The translations under genes and the position numbers were made by a program. Source: Deferribacteraceae bacterium (GTDB lineage Bacteria; Chrysiogenota; Deferribacteres; Deferribacterales; Deferrivibrionaceae). Taken from it: a stretch of 64,000 bases of DNA. Shown piece after piece: positions 48,373 to 57,965 of the stretch; the first letter of the stretch is position 1; every line of letters begins with the position of its first letter. Below the pieces are notes generated by a model. The model was not told the origin of the DNA. It searched no databases and saw only the letters and a program-made list of their open reading frames with translations. The stretch lies in contig JAIHAR010000002.1 in assembly GCA_020054865.1 (NCBI GenBank), positions 1 through 64,000 on the forward strand, written 5' to 3'.

Positions 48373-49120
48373 AAGAATTATCCCTTGCCTTGATGTCAAA
48401 AATGGGCGTGTAGTAAAGGGTACAAAATTTCTTGACTTAAAGGATGCAGGAGACCCGGTACAGGTTGCTGAGGAGTACAACAGGCAAAAAGCTGATGAGC
48501 TAACTTTTCTTGACATAACAGCAAGTCACGAAAACAGAGGCATAATTCTTGATATCGTGGCAGAAACAGCAAAAAAAATTTTTATGCCTCTTACCGTCGG
48601 TGGCGGAGTAAGAACCATTGAAGACATCAGAAATCTTCTCAATGCAGGTGCTGACAAGGTATCTATAAATACCGCTGCAGTAAATAATCCTGAATTTGTT
48701 AAACAGGCAGCCCGCAAATTCGGCACACAGTGCATAGTGGTGGCGATTGATGCAAAGAAGGTAGCTGAAAATAAATGGGAAGTTTTCACACACGGAGGAA
48801 GAAACCCTACCGGGATTGATGCGGTCAAATGGGCTTTAAGGATGCAGGATTATGGTGCTGGGGAGATACTTTTGACTTCAATGGATAAAGATGGTACTAA
48901 GGATGGATACGATATAGAGCTTACAAGATGTATTTCAGAGGCTGTGCAGATACCGGTAATTGCTTCAGGTGGTGTGGGTAATTTACAACATATCTTGGAT
49001 GGCTTGACAAAAGGGAAGGCTGACGCTGCACTTGCTGCAAGTATTTTTCACTTTGGGGAATATACCGTTGGGGAAGTAAAAAAATATCTAAAAGACAACG
49101 GTGTAAATGTGAGGTTATAA
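48362..49120 (+). CDS. hisF: Imidazole glycerol phosphate synthase cyclase subunit
   Basis: The 252-residue TIM barrel closes the imidazole ring in histidine biosynthesis, using ammonia from His[16 protein letters not shown] holds catalytic Asp11; [13 protein letters not shown] holds the second Asp. [10 protein letters not shown] and [11 protein letters not shown] are the phosphate loops. It begins inside the 3' end of the efflux gene, which is an unusual neighbour. HisH, HisA and the other enzymes are not in the window. Confidence 0.97.
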   Translation: MLTKRIIPCLDVKNGRVVKGTKFLDLKDAGDPVQVAEEYNRQKADELTFLDITASHENRGIILDIVAETAKKIFMPLTVGGGVRTIEDIRNLLNAGADKVSINTAAVNNPEFVKQAARKFGTQCIVVAIDAKKVAENKWEVFTHGGRNPTGIDAVKWALRMQDYGAGEILLTSMDKDGTKDGYDIELTRCISEAVQIPVIASGGVGNLQHILDGLTKGKADAALAASIFHFGEYTVGEVKKYLKDNGVNVRL

Positions 49121-49121
49121 T

Positions 49122-49406
49122 ATGGATTTGTCATTTCTTAAAAATTTGTGTGAAATAATTCATGACAGAAAATTACACCCTTCAGAAGGCTCATATACAG
49201 CCAAACTTTTTGAAGGGGGCAACAACAAAATAATAAAAAAGCTTGGTGAAGAAAACGCTGAGTTTATACAGGCTTTTTTGGTTCAATCAAAAGACAGAAT
49301 TATTTCTGAGGCAGCCGATTACCTTTATCACCTGATTGTGGCTTTGGAATTTAAAGATATCTCTTTTCAGAGTGTAATAGATGAACTTGAAAAAAGACAT
49401 AAATAA
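49122..49406 (+). CDS. hisE: Phosphoribosyl-ATP pyrophosphatase
   Basis: The 94-residue all-helical enzyme removes diphosphate from phosphoribosyl-ATP, the second step of histidine synthesis. SYTAKLFEGG, KKLGEENAEFIQAF and SEAADYLYHLIVAL carry the ExxE...ExxD metal-binding set. It is a separate protein here, not fused to HisI. It starts one base after hisF and overlaps the next gene by 26 bases. Confidence 0.94.
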   Translation: MDLSFLKNLCEIIHDRKLHPSEGSYTAKLFEGGNNKIIKKLGEENAEFIQAFLVQSKDRIISEAADYLYHLIVALEFKDISFQSVIDELEKRHK

Positions 49407-50127
49407 GCTGTTAATTGAAAAAATTCTTGATGAAGCTTATGGATATCTTAAAAATGTAACAATAATCGACTACGTAATCGGAGTTAATTATGTGGCAGTA
49501 CAAACTGAAACCGGAGTAGGCCTTGCGTACAACTTTCCTGAAACAAAGTCCGATGATTGTTGCATCAACATTACTGAATTGACAGGCTATTCTGGAGCTA
49601 AGATTGCAGATTTTATTTACAAAAAAGATTTTCTCCTTAACAGTATCCTTGTAGCTACAATAAATTCTGTATTAAAAAATGGACAGCCTGACAGTACTTC
49701 TTTATATGAAAAATTTGACTTTACTGATAAAGTAGTTGGTATGGTAGGAGATTTTAAACCCCTTACAAAAAATATCAGGGATAGAGCAAAAAGACTTGAT
49801 ATTTTCGAGCTTAAAAATATTCCGGGGACAATAAGACCAAGTTTTGCAAAATTTCTCCTGAAAGACACCGATTTTTTTATAATTACAGGCTCAACTTTTG
49901 TAAATTTCACAACAGATGACTTTATTCACTTTGTCAATGACAGATGTAAAATTATATTTGTAGGCCCAACTACGCCACTTTCAAAAGCCCTTGCCGAACT
50001 GGGCTATATTGCAGGAGCAATGGTTAGTGACGGGGAAGTATGCCTTAACCTCGTTAAAAAAGGTGCAGGGATGCACGCTCTAAAAAACTGCATCACAAAG
50101 ATGTGGGTAGATAAATCTAATTTTTAA
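49381..50127 (+). CDS. DUF364 (putative heavy-metal chelation) protein with DUF4213-like N-terminus
   Basis: The 248-residue protein has an N-terminal alpha/beta part (about 10-95, DUF4213-like) with VIGVNYVAVQTETGVGLAYNFP, then a DUF364 Rossmann-like domain with VVGMVGDFKPLTKNI, ELKNIPGTIRP, DFFIITGSTFVN, FVGPTTPLSKAL and a C-terminal GAGMHALK. DUF364 has been suggested to bind heavy metals; its enzymatic function is unproven. The start at 49381 lies in hisE, so coupling is likely, but a TTG at 49387 is possible. Convergent with the response regulator (11-base overlap). Confidence 0.75.
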   Translation: MNLKKDINKLLIEKILDEAYGYLKNVTIIDYVIGVNYVAVQTETGVGLAYNFPETKSDDCCINITELTGYSGAKIADFIYKKDFLLNSILVATINSVLKNGQPDSTSLYEKFDFTDKVVGMVGDFKPLTKNIRDRAKRLDIFELKNIPGTIRPSFAKFLLKDTDFFIITGSTFVNFTTDDFIHFVNDRCKIIFVGPTTPLSKALAELGYIAGAMVSDGEVCLNLVKKGAGMHALKNCITKMWVDKSNF

Positions 50128-50494
50128 TTTTTGCCTTTCTTCTTTCTATAGCCTTTTTCATTCTTTCAAGGATTAATGAAGGTTTTTTTGTCTTAACAAA
50201 GTACTCATCGGCATAAAGGGAGGCAAAATTTCTTTTATGCTCTTCATAAGCTGTCAACAAAAATACAGGGATGTCTTCATCAACTTCCCTTATCTCCCTT
50301 AACACATCAAGGCCATTTTTTTGGGGCATACTTATATCAAGAAGGATAAGATCAGGTTTGTTATTTTTGAAAACTTCATAACCTTCATTTCCATCTTCTG
50401 CAGTCAATACTTCATATCCGTTTTCCACAAGAAAGGTTTTATAAAATTCCCTCACACTATAGTCATCATCAATTATCAACACTTTGTTTTTCAT
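50117..50494 (-). CDS. Single-domain response regulator
   Basis: The 125-residue CheY-like receiver has IIDDDYSVREF (acidic pocket), LILLDISMPQKNG (acceptor Asp), LLTAYEE (switch Thr) and FVKTKKPS (conserved Lys). There is no output domain, so it acts by protein contact or in a phosphorelay. AAGGGG precedes the ATG. It follows the kinase gene by 30 bp and is its probable partner. Confidence 0.92.
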   Translation of the reverse strand: MKNKVLIIDDDYSVREFYKTFLVENGYEVLTAEDGNEGYEVFKNNKPDLILLDISMPQKNGLDVLREIREVDEDIPVFLLTAYEEHKRNFASLYADEYFVKTKKPSLILERMKKAIERRKAKIKN

Positions 50495-50524
50495 AATTAC
50501 CCCTTATTACATTTATTCATTCTT

Positions 50525-51955
50525 TTAAAGGGGCAGCTCCACAGTAACTTTTGTCCCGCTGCTGCCACTTTCCATATAAATATTACCGCCGTGTTTACTT
50601 AATATCTCTTTGCAAATAGCAAGCCCAAGCCCGGTCCCGTGGTCTTTGGTGCTAAAAAAAGGCTCAAATACCTTGTTTATAATATCAGGAGGGATTCCTG
50701 GCCCGGAATCTTCAACATTTATTATCATCCTGTCCTGACAATGCTTTGAAGATATTTTTAAAACACCACCTTCTTCCATAGCATGGATCGCATTTTCAAC
50801 AATATTTAACAACACCTGTTTCATTCTTTTTTCATCAACATATATGAATTCATCTTCATTTTCCATATTAAGTTTCACATCAATACTATTGATACTCAAT
50901 TTTTCCGATACAAGCTCAATTACCTGATTGACAATATTTCCTACTGTTGTATTTACAAAATTTAGTTTAGTCTGCCTTGAATACCCTAAAATATCTGACA
51001 CAATCCTATCCAGTCTTTCAATTTCCGTATTTACAATATTAAGATAAGTCCTCCCTTTTGAATTGGTGATATATTTTTCAAGTTTTGAAGCAAATCCACC
51101 AATTGCAACCAGTGGGTTTTTTATTTCATGCGCCACCGTGGCAGCAAATTTTCCAACCTGAGCAAGACTGTTTGTCTTTGCCATGTTTTCTTTGAAATAT
51201 TTTATATCTTCCAGAGCAAAATCATACATTTTAAACATTTTGTTAAGCTCAACCGCCAGAGAAATAATTCTCAGATAAAATTTAAACTGTTCATCTACAC
51301 TTTTATCATAGTATGAAGGCTCAGCTATTACTACCCCTGTTGGACCGTTCTTTGAATAAATATTGCCAACCAGCACATCATTTTTAAAGCATTTTTTAAT
51401 TTCATCATAATATTCTATGTTTTCATATTCCACATATTGAACTTTATTATAAAAAAGCACATCTGTCAGAATACTTTTACCATCAAGGTGTATTGTGACA
51501 CCTCTTAAATCTCTATAGCTCTCATCAATCCCCTCACTTATTACATAAAGCACACATCTTAAGCTCATGACAGCTTCGTTAAACAACATAAGACCAATTC
51601 TCTTAAATTTACCGGTAGATATAAGCTGGTCGGTAATAAGTCTTAGGCTGTCATCAAGTGTTTTGTTTTCAAGAATCCCAAGAAGAATGTCAGAGCATTT
51701 GAAAATATTTTCTGGACAACTTAAGCTAAAATTTTTTAGTTGATATTCAAAAAACTCTGCAAGCAAATCTCCATCTAAATCTTCAGGCATGATATTAAGT
51801 CCGAAATACATATCATATATGCCTCTTTTGATGTGTATTTCCCTATGTGCCTTACTTCCGTTTGCGTAACGAAAAACTATCTCTTTATCATCAGTAATTT
51901 TTATATCAGCAAACTTTGTTTTAAAGATTTTTTCCGCAAGTATTACATTTTCCAT
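50525..51955 (-). CDS. Cytoplasmic sensor histidine kinase with a GAF-like domain
   Basis: The 476-residue kinase has no membrane helix. Residues about 85-240 look like a GAF-type sensor; a short coiled segment follows. The phosphorylated His is in VAHEIKNPLVAIGGFASK at about 285, and DSGPGIPPDII plus GTGLGLAICKEIL form the ATP site. The N-terminal 80 residues are not recognised. ATG 51955 is preferred over a TTG at 51961. TATAAT at 51961-51966 is 5 nt before the ATG, with no ribosome site. Confidence 0.9.
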   Translation of the reverse strand: MENVILAEKIFKTKFADIKITDDKEIVFRYANGSKAHREIHIKRGIYDMYFGLNIMPEDLDGDLLAEFFEYQLKNFSLSCPENIFKCSDILLGILENKTLDDSLRLITDQLISTGKFKRIGLMLFNEAVMSLRCVLYVISEGIDESYRDLRGVTIHLDGKSILTDVLFYNKVQYVEYENIEYYDEIKKCFKNDVLVGNIYSKNGPTGVVIAEPSYYDKSVDEQFKFYLRIISLAVELNKMFKMYDFALEDIKYFKENMAKTNSLAQVGKFAATVAHEIKNPLVAIGGFASKLEKYITNSKGRTYLNIVNTEIERLDRIVSDILGYSRQTKLNFVNTTVGNIVNQVIELVSEKLSINSIDVKLNMENEDEFIYVDEKRMKQVLLNIVENAIHAMEEGGVLKISSKHCQDRMIINVEDSGPGIPPDIINKVFEPFFSTKDHGTGLGLAICKEILSKHGGNIYMESGSSGTKVTVELPL

Positions 51956-51960
51956 GTCCA

Positions 51961-51966
51961 ATTATA
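51961..51966 (-). promoter_or_regulatory. -10 box giving a probable leaderless mRNA for the sensor kinase
   Basis: A consensus TATAAT on the minus strand ends 5 nt before the A of ATG 51955. No clear -35 and no Shine-Dalgarno are present. Transcription should start at or next to the start codon. Confidence 0.55.
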
Positions 51967-51996
51967 GCATATTTGACAATTTAAAGGGGATAAAAA

Positions 51997-52500
51997 TTAA
52001 ATATTTGAAATAAATTCTCTAAACTTTCTTATGAATATATACCAGTCATCGGTAGTCCTGCTTTTTACAAAATTCGCTATAAGCTCATCATAAATCTCAT
52101 ATATCTCTTTTAGGTAAAGCGAGCGTTCTACTACCTTATCATAAATTTCTTCACCAATACTTTTAGGGGCAGTAACCCTAACAATTCTTAAAGGGTCTGT
52201 CCTGAAAGTAATTTCGTACGAAATATTATCTTTTTTTACCTTTAGAGTCAGTTCGTATACCTTTTTACCATCCTTGAGAGATGCATATATTTCTTTGCAA
52301 TTATTAAAGTTTTCAGACTCTACCGAAATCTTTTCCTCGCTACCAGCGTCAAAAAGAACTATATGTTTTGAAGCTTCAAAGTAAAAGCTGAAATTTTCCG
52401 TATCGACAATATTTTCGCCAAGATAATATTTCCCCAGAAGATATGTAAGAAACTCAGACTCAATAAATGAAATATCTTTTTTATCAGTATAAAGTTTCAA
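51997..52500 (-). CDS. Unknown protein, encoded after an RdgC-like gene
   Basis: The 167-residue protein is not recognised. It is acidic, with predicted beta strands in the middle (KVYELTLKVKK, ISYEITFRTDP) and long helices near the C-terminus (EEIYDKVVERSLYLKEIYEIYDE split by turns). No signal peptide or membrane segment. It lies 9 bp after the RdgC-like gene and is probably co-transcribed, so a linked role is possible. Confidence 0.7.
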   Translation of the reverse strand: MKLYTDKKDISFIESEFLTYLLGKYYLGENIVDTENFSFYFEASKHIVLFDAGSEEKISVESENFNNCKEIYASLKDGKKVYELTLKVKKDNISYEITFRTDPLRIVRVTAPKSIGEEIYDKVVERSLYLKEIYEIYDELIANFVKSRTTDDWYIFIRKFREFISNI

Positions 52501-52509
52501 TATACGCTC

Positions 52510-53112
52510 CTAAAAATTATATGGAGATAGTGTCATAAGACTGTCAACAAGTTTTGCATCCATTGTTTTCTTTCTTACATTTTCAACAATATTTTCCCGG
52601 TATATCGCTATATCAAAAGCTATTCTGAACAAATTTTCCAATATATCCATTACTTTTGCGCTAAGTATACTTGAATAGATGCACTTTTGTTTCTGATCCA
52701 ATATTACTTCAATAAGAGATGTGGATGGTAAAGTGCCCTTAAGCAGCTTTGTATTTAGGGCATTTTTGATGAACTCCTTATCCATTTTGGTAAGAAAGTT
52801 CTTATTGTTTTCTTCCTGAAACTTTCTCTTCATATTTTCAAATTCAATGTCAAAATACTTTTTGTTTATCTTTTTTTCATCCATTCTGACTGCAAATATA
52901 TCCATCCCTTCAAAATTGACCTCGGCCACATCAAAACTACTAACAGCTGGAAAGTTGAAAGGTACAAAACCATAATTAACAAGTTTTTCATCATCATAAA
53001 GCCTTTCAAAGCTATACTCTTTTAAAATTTCTGCAACTTCACCGGCAGAAAAATTTATATTTTCCTTAAAATATAACCTGAAAAAAGTTAAACTGCCAGA
53101 GACAAGCCCCAT
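52510..53112 (-). CDS. RdgC-like protein, short form
   Basis: The 200-residue protein resembles the recombination-associated RdgC family: MGLVSGSLTFFRLYF at the start, GFVPFNFPAV, IFAVRMDEKKINKKYF, TKMDKEFIKNALNTKLLKG and IEVILDQKQKCIY. E. coli RdgC has about 300 residues and forms a DNA-binding ring; this one lacks the C-terminal third, as do some homologues outside Proteobacteria. DNA binding or control of RecA is inferred. The ppdK terminator lies just upstream, so it needs its own promoter or read-through. Confidence 0.65.
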   Translation of the reverse strand: MGLVSGSLTFFRLYFKENINFSAGEVAEILKEYSFERLYDDEKLVNYGFVPFNFPAVSSFDVAEVNFEGMDIFAVRMDEKKINKKYFDIEFENMKRKFQEENNKNFLTKMDKEFIKNALNTKLLKGTLPSTSLIEVILDQKQKCIYSSILSAKVMDILENLFRIAFDIAIYRENIVENVRKKTMDAKLVDSLMTLSPYNF

Positions 53113-53121
53113 ATCAATCCC

Positions 53122-53147
53122 AAAAAATAAGGGGGGGGATCCCCCCT
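53122..53147 (-). terminator. Terminator after ppdK
   Basis: GGGGG, loop GATC and CCCCC form the core hairpin at 53133-53146; on the minus strand a TTATTTTTT tail follows. It lies directly past the ppdK stop. Confidence 0.8.
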
Positions 53148-55775
53148 TTATTTACCATTTAAAGCAGCATGCGCAGCTGCAAGTCTTGCAACAGGAACCC
53201 TGTAAGGTGAGCAGCTCACATAGTTAAGACCTACCTTCTGGCAGAAGTAAATTGATTCAGGGTCTCCACCATGTTCACCGCATATTCCGGTTTTTAAATT
53301 TGGTCTTGTTTTTCTACCTTTAGTCACACCCATCTCAACAAGCTGGCCTACACCGGAAACATCTATGGAAACAAATGGGTCTTCTTTATATATCCCCTTA
53401 TCCACGTAATCGGGCAAAAATTTACCGGAATCATCACGGCTCAGACCAAGAGTAGTCTGTGTAAGGTCATTAGTACCAAATGAGAAAAATTCTGCATATT
53501 CAGCAATTTCATCTGCAGTGAGCGCAGCTCTTGGAAGCTCTATCATTGTCCCTACAAGGTATTCTATCTTTTCATTGTATGAGTTCATTACCTCAGTGGC
53601 AACAGAGTTAACCATCTCTTTTAATATGGCAAGTTCTTTGTAATGCCCAACAAGAGGTATCATTATTTCAGGAAATACCTTCACCCCTTCTTTTTTGACT
53701 TCGCAGGCAGCCTCCATTATCGCATACACCTGCATTTCATATATTTCAGGGTAGGTAATCCCGAGCCTGCACCCTCTATGGCCAAGCATAGGGTTAAACT
53801 CTTTTAATTCCTCAGCCTTCTTCTGAAGTTTTTCAAAGGAAACACCTGACGCATCTGCTACTTTCTGTATATCCTCATCGGTATGAGGAATAAATTCATG
53901 AAGTGGCGGGTCCAACAACCTGATAGTAACAGGCAGCCCATCCATAGCCTTGAATATACCAATAAAGTCTTCTTTCTGGTAAGGTTTTATCTTTTCAAGA
54001 GCCCTTCTTCTGCCTTCTTCGTTTTCTGCAAGAATCATCTCTCTTACGGCATCAATCCTGTCCCCATCAAAAAACATATGCTCGGTTCTACAAAGCCCGA
54101 TACCTTCAGCCCCAAAATCTCTTGCCACTTTTGAATCGTGGGGGGTATCCGCATTGGTTCTTACACCAAGCGTTCTGAATTCATCAGCCCACTTAAGAAT
54201 TTCTGCAAATTCACCAGACAATTCAGGCTCCACAAGGGTAACTTTCCCCAATATTACCTCACCTGTACTACCATTTATTGTTATAAAATCACCTTCTTTG
54301 ACTACATTATCTCCAACTGTAAGAATCTTTTTGTGCTCATCTATTTTAAGCGCACCACAACCTGCAACACAGCATTTACCCATACCTCTGGCAACAACTG
54401 CAGCATGGCTTGTCATCCCACCTGTTGCTGTAAGTATCCCTTCTGAAGCGTGCATACCCCCAATATCTTCAGGGGAAGTCTCATTTCTAACAAGAATAAC
54501 CTTTTCGCCTGCCGCTGCCATTTTCTCAGCATCATCAGCAGTAAAAACAACCTTCCCTACAGCAGCACCGGGAGATGCAGGCAATCCTTTTGCAATTGCG
54601 ATATATTTTTCTTTCGGGTCAATCATTGGGTGCAGGAGCTGGTCAACCTGCTCAGGTTTGACTCTCAATACTGCTGTTTTCTTATCAATCAAGCCTTCCC
54701 TGTACATGTCGTAAGCTATTTTTACCGCTGCCCTTGCAGTCCTCTTGCCACTTCTTGTCTGCAACATGTAAAGTTTTTTCCTTTCAACTGTAAATTCTAT
54801 ATCCTGCATATCCTTATAGTGAGTCTCAAGCTTCTTGTACACTTCCTCAAGCTGGGCAAAAACCTCAGGCATTTCATCCTTTAATTTTGCAATCGGCTCA
54901 GGTGTCCTTATACCTGCCACCACGTCTTCCCCCTGAGCATTTATCAAAAATTCACCAAAAAACTCTTTTTCACCTGTAGAAGGATTCCTCGTAAATGCAA
55001 CACCTGTACCGCAATCATCACCCATATTACCAAAAACCATTGCAACAATATTGACAGCAGTACCCCAGTCATCAGGAATTTTATTGAGCTTTCTGTATGT
55101 TTTTGCCCTCTGGTTATCCCATGAGTTAAATACTGCGTTAATAGCAAGTTTAAGCTGCTCTGTAGTATCCTGTGGGAAAGGCTTACCTGTTTCATCCTCA
55201 ACAATCTTTAAATATTCCTTTACCAGTTTTTTCATATCTTCAGCATCAAGCTGAGTATCACTTTCAACCTTTTTATCTTCTTTCATCTTTTTTAATACTT
55301 TTTCAAACTTGTGATGTTCGACACCAAGAACAACATCACCAAACATCTGAATAAATCTTCTGTATGAGTCATAAGCAAACCTTTCATTACCAGAAGCATT
55401 AGCAAGCCCTTTTACAGTTTCATTGTTAAGCCCAAGATTAAGCACAGTATCCATCATACCTGGCATAGAAACCCTGGCACCACTTCTTACGGATACCAAT
55501 AGAGGATTTTCTGTATTTCCAAATTTTTTACCCACGGCATCCTCAAGTTTTTTCATTGCTTCAAGTGTTTGCTCCCACATCCCTTCAGGATAGTCATGAT
55601 TTTTTTGATACTCAATACAAGCCTCTGTTGTGATGGTAAATCCTGGTGGCACTGGTATTCCGAGATTCGTCATCTCAGCAAGGCCAGCCCCTTTGCCCCC
55701 CAATAGATTTTTGTCCTTACCATCTCCCTCAGCACTACCGTTACCAAAAAAATATACAAATTTTTTAGCTGACAT
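53148..55775 (-). CDS. ppdK: Pyruvate, phosphate dikinase
   Basis: The 875-residue enzyme interconverts pyruvate + ATP + phosphate and PEP + AMP + diphosphate. The N-terminal ATP-grasp part has LLGGKGAGLAEMTNLGIPVPPGF and VSVRSGARVSMPGMMDTVLNLG. The central phospho-His is in GGMTSHAAVVARGMGKCCV. The C-terminal PEP/pyruvate barrel has FFSFGTNDLTQTT and catalytic Cys in GICGEHGGDP. It can serve gluconeogenesis from TCA intermediates. It lies 25 bp after glyS. Confidence 0.97.
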   Translation of the reverse strand: MSAKKFVYFFGNGSAEGDGKDKNLLGGKGAGLAEMTNLGIPVPPGFTITTEACIEYQKNHDYPEGMWEQTLEAMKKLEDAVGKKFGNTENPLLVSVRSGARVSMPGMMDTVLNLGLNNETVKGLANASGNERFAYDSYRRFIQMFGDVVLGVEHHKFEKVLKKMKEDKKVESDTQLDAEDMKKLVKEYLKIVEDETGKPFPQDTTEQLKLAINAVFNSWDNQRAKTYRKLNKIPDDWGTAVNIVAMVFGNMGDDCGTGVAFTRNPSTGEKEFFGEFLINAQGEDVVAGIRTPEPIAKLKDEMPEVFAQLEEVYKKLETHYKDMQDIEFTVERKKLYMLQTRSGKRTARAAVKIAYDMYREGLIDKKTAVLRVKPEQVDQLLHPMIDPKEKYIAIAKGLPASPGAAVGKVVFTADDAEKMAAAGEKVILVRNETSPEDIGGMHASEGILTATGGMTSHAAVVARGMGKCCVAGCGALKIDEHKKILTVGDNVVKEGDFITINGSTGEVILGKVTLVEPELSGEFAEILKWADEFRTLGVRTNADTPHDSKVARDFGAEGIGLCRTEHMFFDGDRIDAVREMILAENEEGRRRALEKIKPYQKEDFIGIFKAMDGLPVTIRLLDPPLHEFIPHTDEDIQKVADASGVSFEKLQKKAEELKEFNPMLGHRGCRLGITYPEIYEMQVYAIMEAACEVKKEGVKVFPEIMIPLVGHYKELAILKEMVNSVATEVMNSYNEKIEYLVGTMIELPRAALTADEIAEYAEFFSFGTNDLTQTTLGLSRDDSGKFLPDYVDKGIYKEDPFVSIDVSGVGQLVEMGVTKGRKTRPNLKTGICGEHGGDPESIYFCQKVGLNYVSCSPYRVPVARLAAAHAALNGK

Positions 55776-55800
55776 CAGCTACCCCCTTTAGTTATTAATA

Positions 55801-57861
55801 CTAATTTATCTTATCAAACTTTAATAACTTATCAAAAGTACCTTTTAACGATGCAAGCAGCCCAAGCCTGTTATTTTTTATCTTTTCATCCTTATCCATC
55901 ACCATCACATTGTCAAAGAAAGTATCAATGACATTTCTCATTTTTAAAAGTTCTACGATGGCGCCATCAAAATCCTCTTTATCTATAAGCAATTTTAAGC
56001 TACCTGAAACATTTTCAAGGGATTTGGCAAGTTTGGCTTCATGCTCTGTTGCAAAAAGATTGGTGTCAAAATCTTCGTTTACATGGTCAGCTTTCTTTAG
56101 AATATTTGAAATCCTTTTATAGCTTGCAGCTACTGTCATAAAATCTTCGGAATTTCTTTTTGGTGTAATCTCCTTTGCTGCCTTTTCTACCATCAAAATA
56201 TCAGAGTAGTTATCAACAACAGACTCAAATATTTCCGCATCAACCCCTTCAGAAACAAGAATCTGTTTAAATCTCTGCATTATAAATTCATAAACCTTCT
56301 CTGTCACATCATTTATATCAAATTTCGCCTTTTCAGTGAGATTGCCAAGTGAGTATTTAATTAACTCCCTGATATTAATTCTCAGCTTTCTGTCCCTTAT
56401 AATGTTCAAAATACCAATTGCATTTCTTCTAAGCGCATATGGGTCATTGTTCCCTGTGGGGATCAGTCCTATCGAAAAGCAGCCACAAATTGTATCAATC
56501 TTGTCTGCTATCGAAACAACAGCACCTTCAAATGTTGACGGAAGATTGTCTCCTGCAAACCTTGGCATATAATGCTCATTAATTGCAAGAGCAACAGACT
56601 CTTCTTCCCCCTGAAGTCTTGCATAAATCATCCCCATATAACCCTGCAACTCAGGGAATTCGTAAACCATCTCTGTCATCAAGTCTGCCTTGCAAAGCAA
56701 ACATGTCCGTCTGACAGTATCAAGTCTTGTTTTATCAAAATCATTTGCCAACTTCTCAGCAATTTTAGTAAATCTTTCCACTTTTTCCCAGGAAGTACCA
56801 AGTTTTTCTTGATACACAACCTTTTTTAGCGCTTCGGCCCTTTTCTCAAGATGAATATTTTTATCATTTTCATAAAAAAACATGGCATCAGTCAGTCTTG
56901 CCCTTAAAACTCTTTCATAGCCATTTCTCACATTTTCATTTACAGGTCTGGTATTGGAAATACCTATAAAATAATTTAAGATATTCCCCTTCTTGTCTTC
57001 CACATAAAAATATTTCTGGTGAACTTTCATTGAAGTTACAAGCACTTCTTTGGGCAATTTGAGAAACTCTTCAGAAAAACTGCCGATAACAGCATACGGA
57101 TACTCTACCAAGTTTGAAACCGTATCAAGCAAATCCTCATCGACCGGGATTGAAAATCCTCCTTCCTTTTCTACTTCTTTCAACTGCTTTAATATTTCAC
57201 TCTTTCGCTCCTCAAATGAAACTATAACATTTCTCTCTTTGAGACCGTTTATATAACCACTAAAACTATCCACCTCAAACCCTTCTTTACCCATAAACCT
57301 GTGGCCATATGTCATATTGGAAGCAACAATGCCGTCTATTTCAAAAGAAAAAGGTTTTCCGTCAAAGACAGACAAAAACCAGTGTATCGGTCTTGCAAAT
57401 CTGATATTTTTATCTCCCCACCTCATAGATTTCTTAAAAGGTATATTGAGGATAACATCTTTAATATTGTTTATTATAAACTCAGTAACCTGAATCCCTT
57501 TTATTTTTTTAATCCCTTGCAGATACTCACCTTTTTCAGTAGTGATTTTAGACAAATTGCTTTCATCTATCCCTTTGGATTTTGCAAACCCGATTGCTAC
57601 TTTTGTCAGATTGCCATCTTTATCAAAAGCTATTGATGCAGGCGGTCCAATTACAATCTCTTCCCTATCATTCTGCATTTCCGGCAAGCCTTCTATGTAT
57701 AAAAAAAGTCTTCTTGGGGTGCCGTTTGCAATAATCTTATCAAAATTTATATTGTTTTGCTTGAATAGTTTCTCAAATTCATCCCTCAAAAAGGTATAGG
57801 CCGGATTTATAAGACCAGCAGGAATCTCTTCAGTTCCAATTTCCAAAAGAAAAAACGACAT
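55801..57861 (-). CDS. glyS: Glycyl-tRNA synthetase beta subunit
   Basis: The 686-residue beta subunit of the bacterial tetrameric enzyme. FFLLEIGTEEIPAGLI is the diagnostic start; GPPASIAFDKDG, MRWGDKNIRFARPIHWF and a C-terminal anticodon-binding region follow. The alpha subunit gene glyQ, usually directly upstream, is not next to it here. Upstream is a 180-bp gap with promoter -35 TTGAAA (57960-57965) and -10 TATAAC (57937-57942), spacer 17. Confidence 0.96.
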   Translation of the reverse strand: MSFFLLEIGTEEIPAGLINPAYTFLRDEFEKLFKQNNINFDKIIANGTPRRLFLYIEGLPEMQNDREEIVIGPPASIAFDKDGNLTKVAIGFAKSKGIDESNLSKITTEKGEYLQGIKKIKGIQVTEFIINNIKDVILNIPFKKSMRWGDKNIRFARPIHWFLSVFDGKPFSFEIDGIVASNMTYGHRFMGKEGFEVDSFSGYINGLKERNVIVSFEERKSEILKQLKEVEKEGGFSIPVDEDLLDTVSNLVEYPYAVIGSFSEEFLKLPKEVLVTSMKVHQKYFYVEDKKGNILNYFIGISNTRPVNENVRNGYERVLRARLTDAMFFYENDKNIHLEKRAEALKKVVYQEKLGTSWEKVERFTKIAEKLANDFDKTRLDTVRRTCLLCKADLMTEMVYEFPELQGYMGMIYARLQGEEESVALAINEHYMPRFAGDNLPSTFEGAVVSIADKIDTICGCFSIGLIPTGNNDPYALRRNAIGILNIIRDRKLRINIRELIKYSLGNLTEKAKFDINDVTEKVYEFIMQRFKQILVSEGVDAEIFESVVDNYSDILMVEKAAKEITPKRNSEDFMTVAASYKRISNILKKADHVNEDFDTNLFATEHEAKLAKSLENVSGSLKLLIDKEDFDGAIVELLKMRNVIDTFFDNVMVMDKDEKIKNNRLGLLASLKGTFDKLLKFDKIN

Positions 57862-57965
57862 ATCGCCTCCAAAAGCATCTTTAATAGGATTTAATCGGGC
57901 AAAACCTCAGCATAAGCCCGTGAATATTGCTGAAGAGTTATAAACCCAAGAGCATATATTTTCAA
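57862..57965 (-). promoter_or_regulatory. glyS promoter and leader with stem-loop
   Basis: From the promoter, the leader of about 70 nt contains a CGGGC...GCCCG hairpin (57897-57921) and ends with GGAGG before the ATG. No T-box sequence was recognised. Function of the hairpin is unknown. Confidence 0.5.

Noticed and set aside
54138-54884. Long open frames on the plus strand inside ppdK
   Set aside because: They are antisense shadows of a strongly conserved gene and lack ribosome sites and family features.
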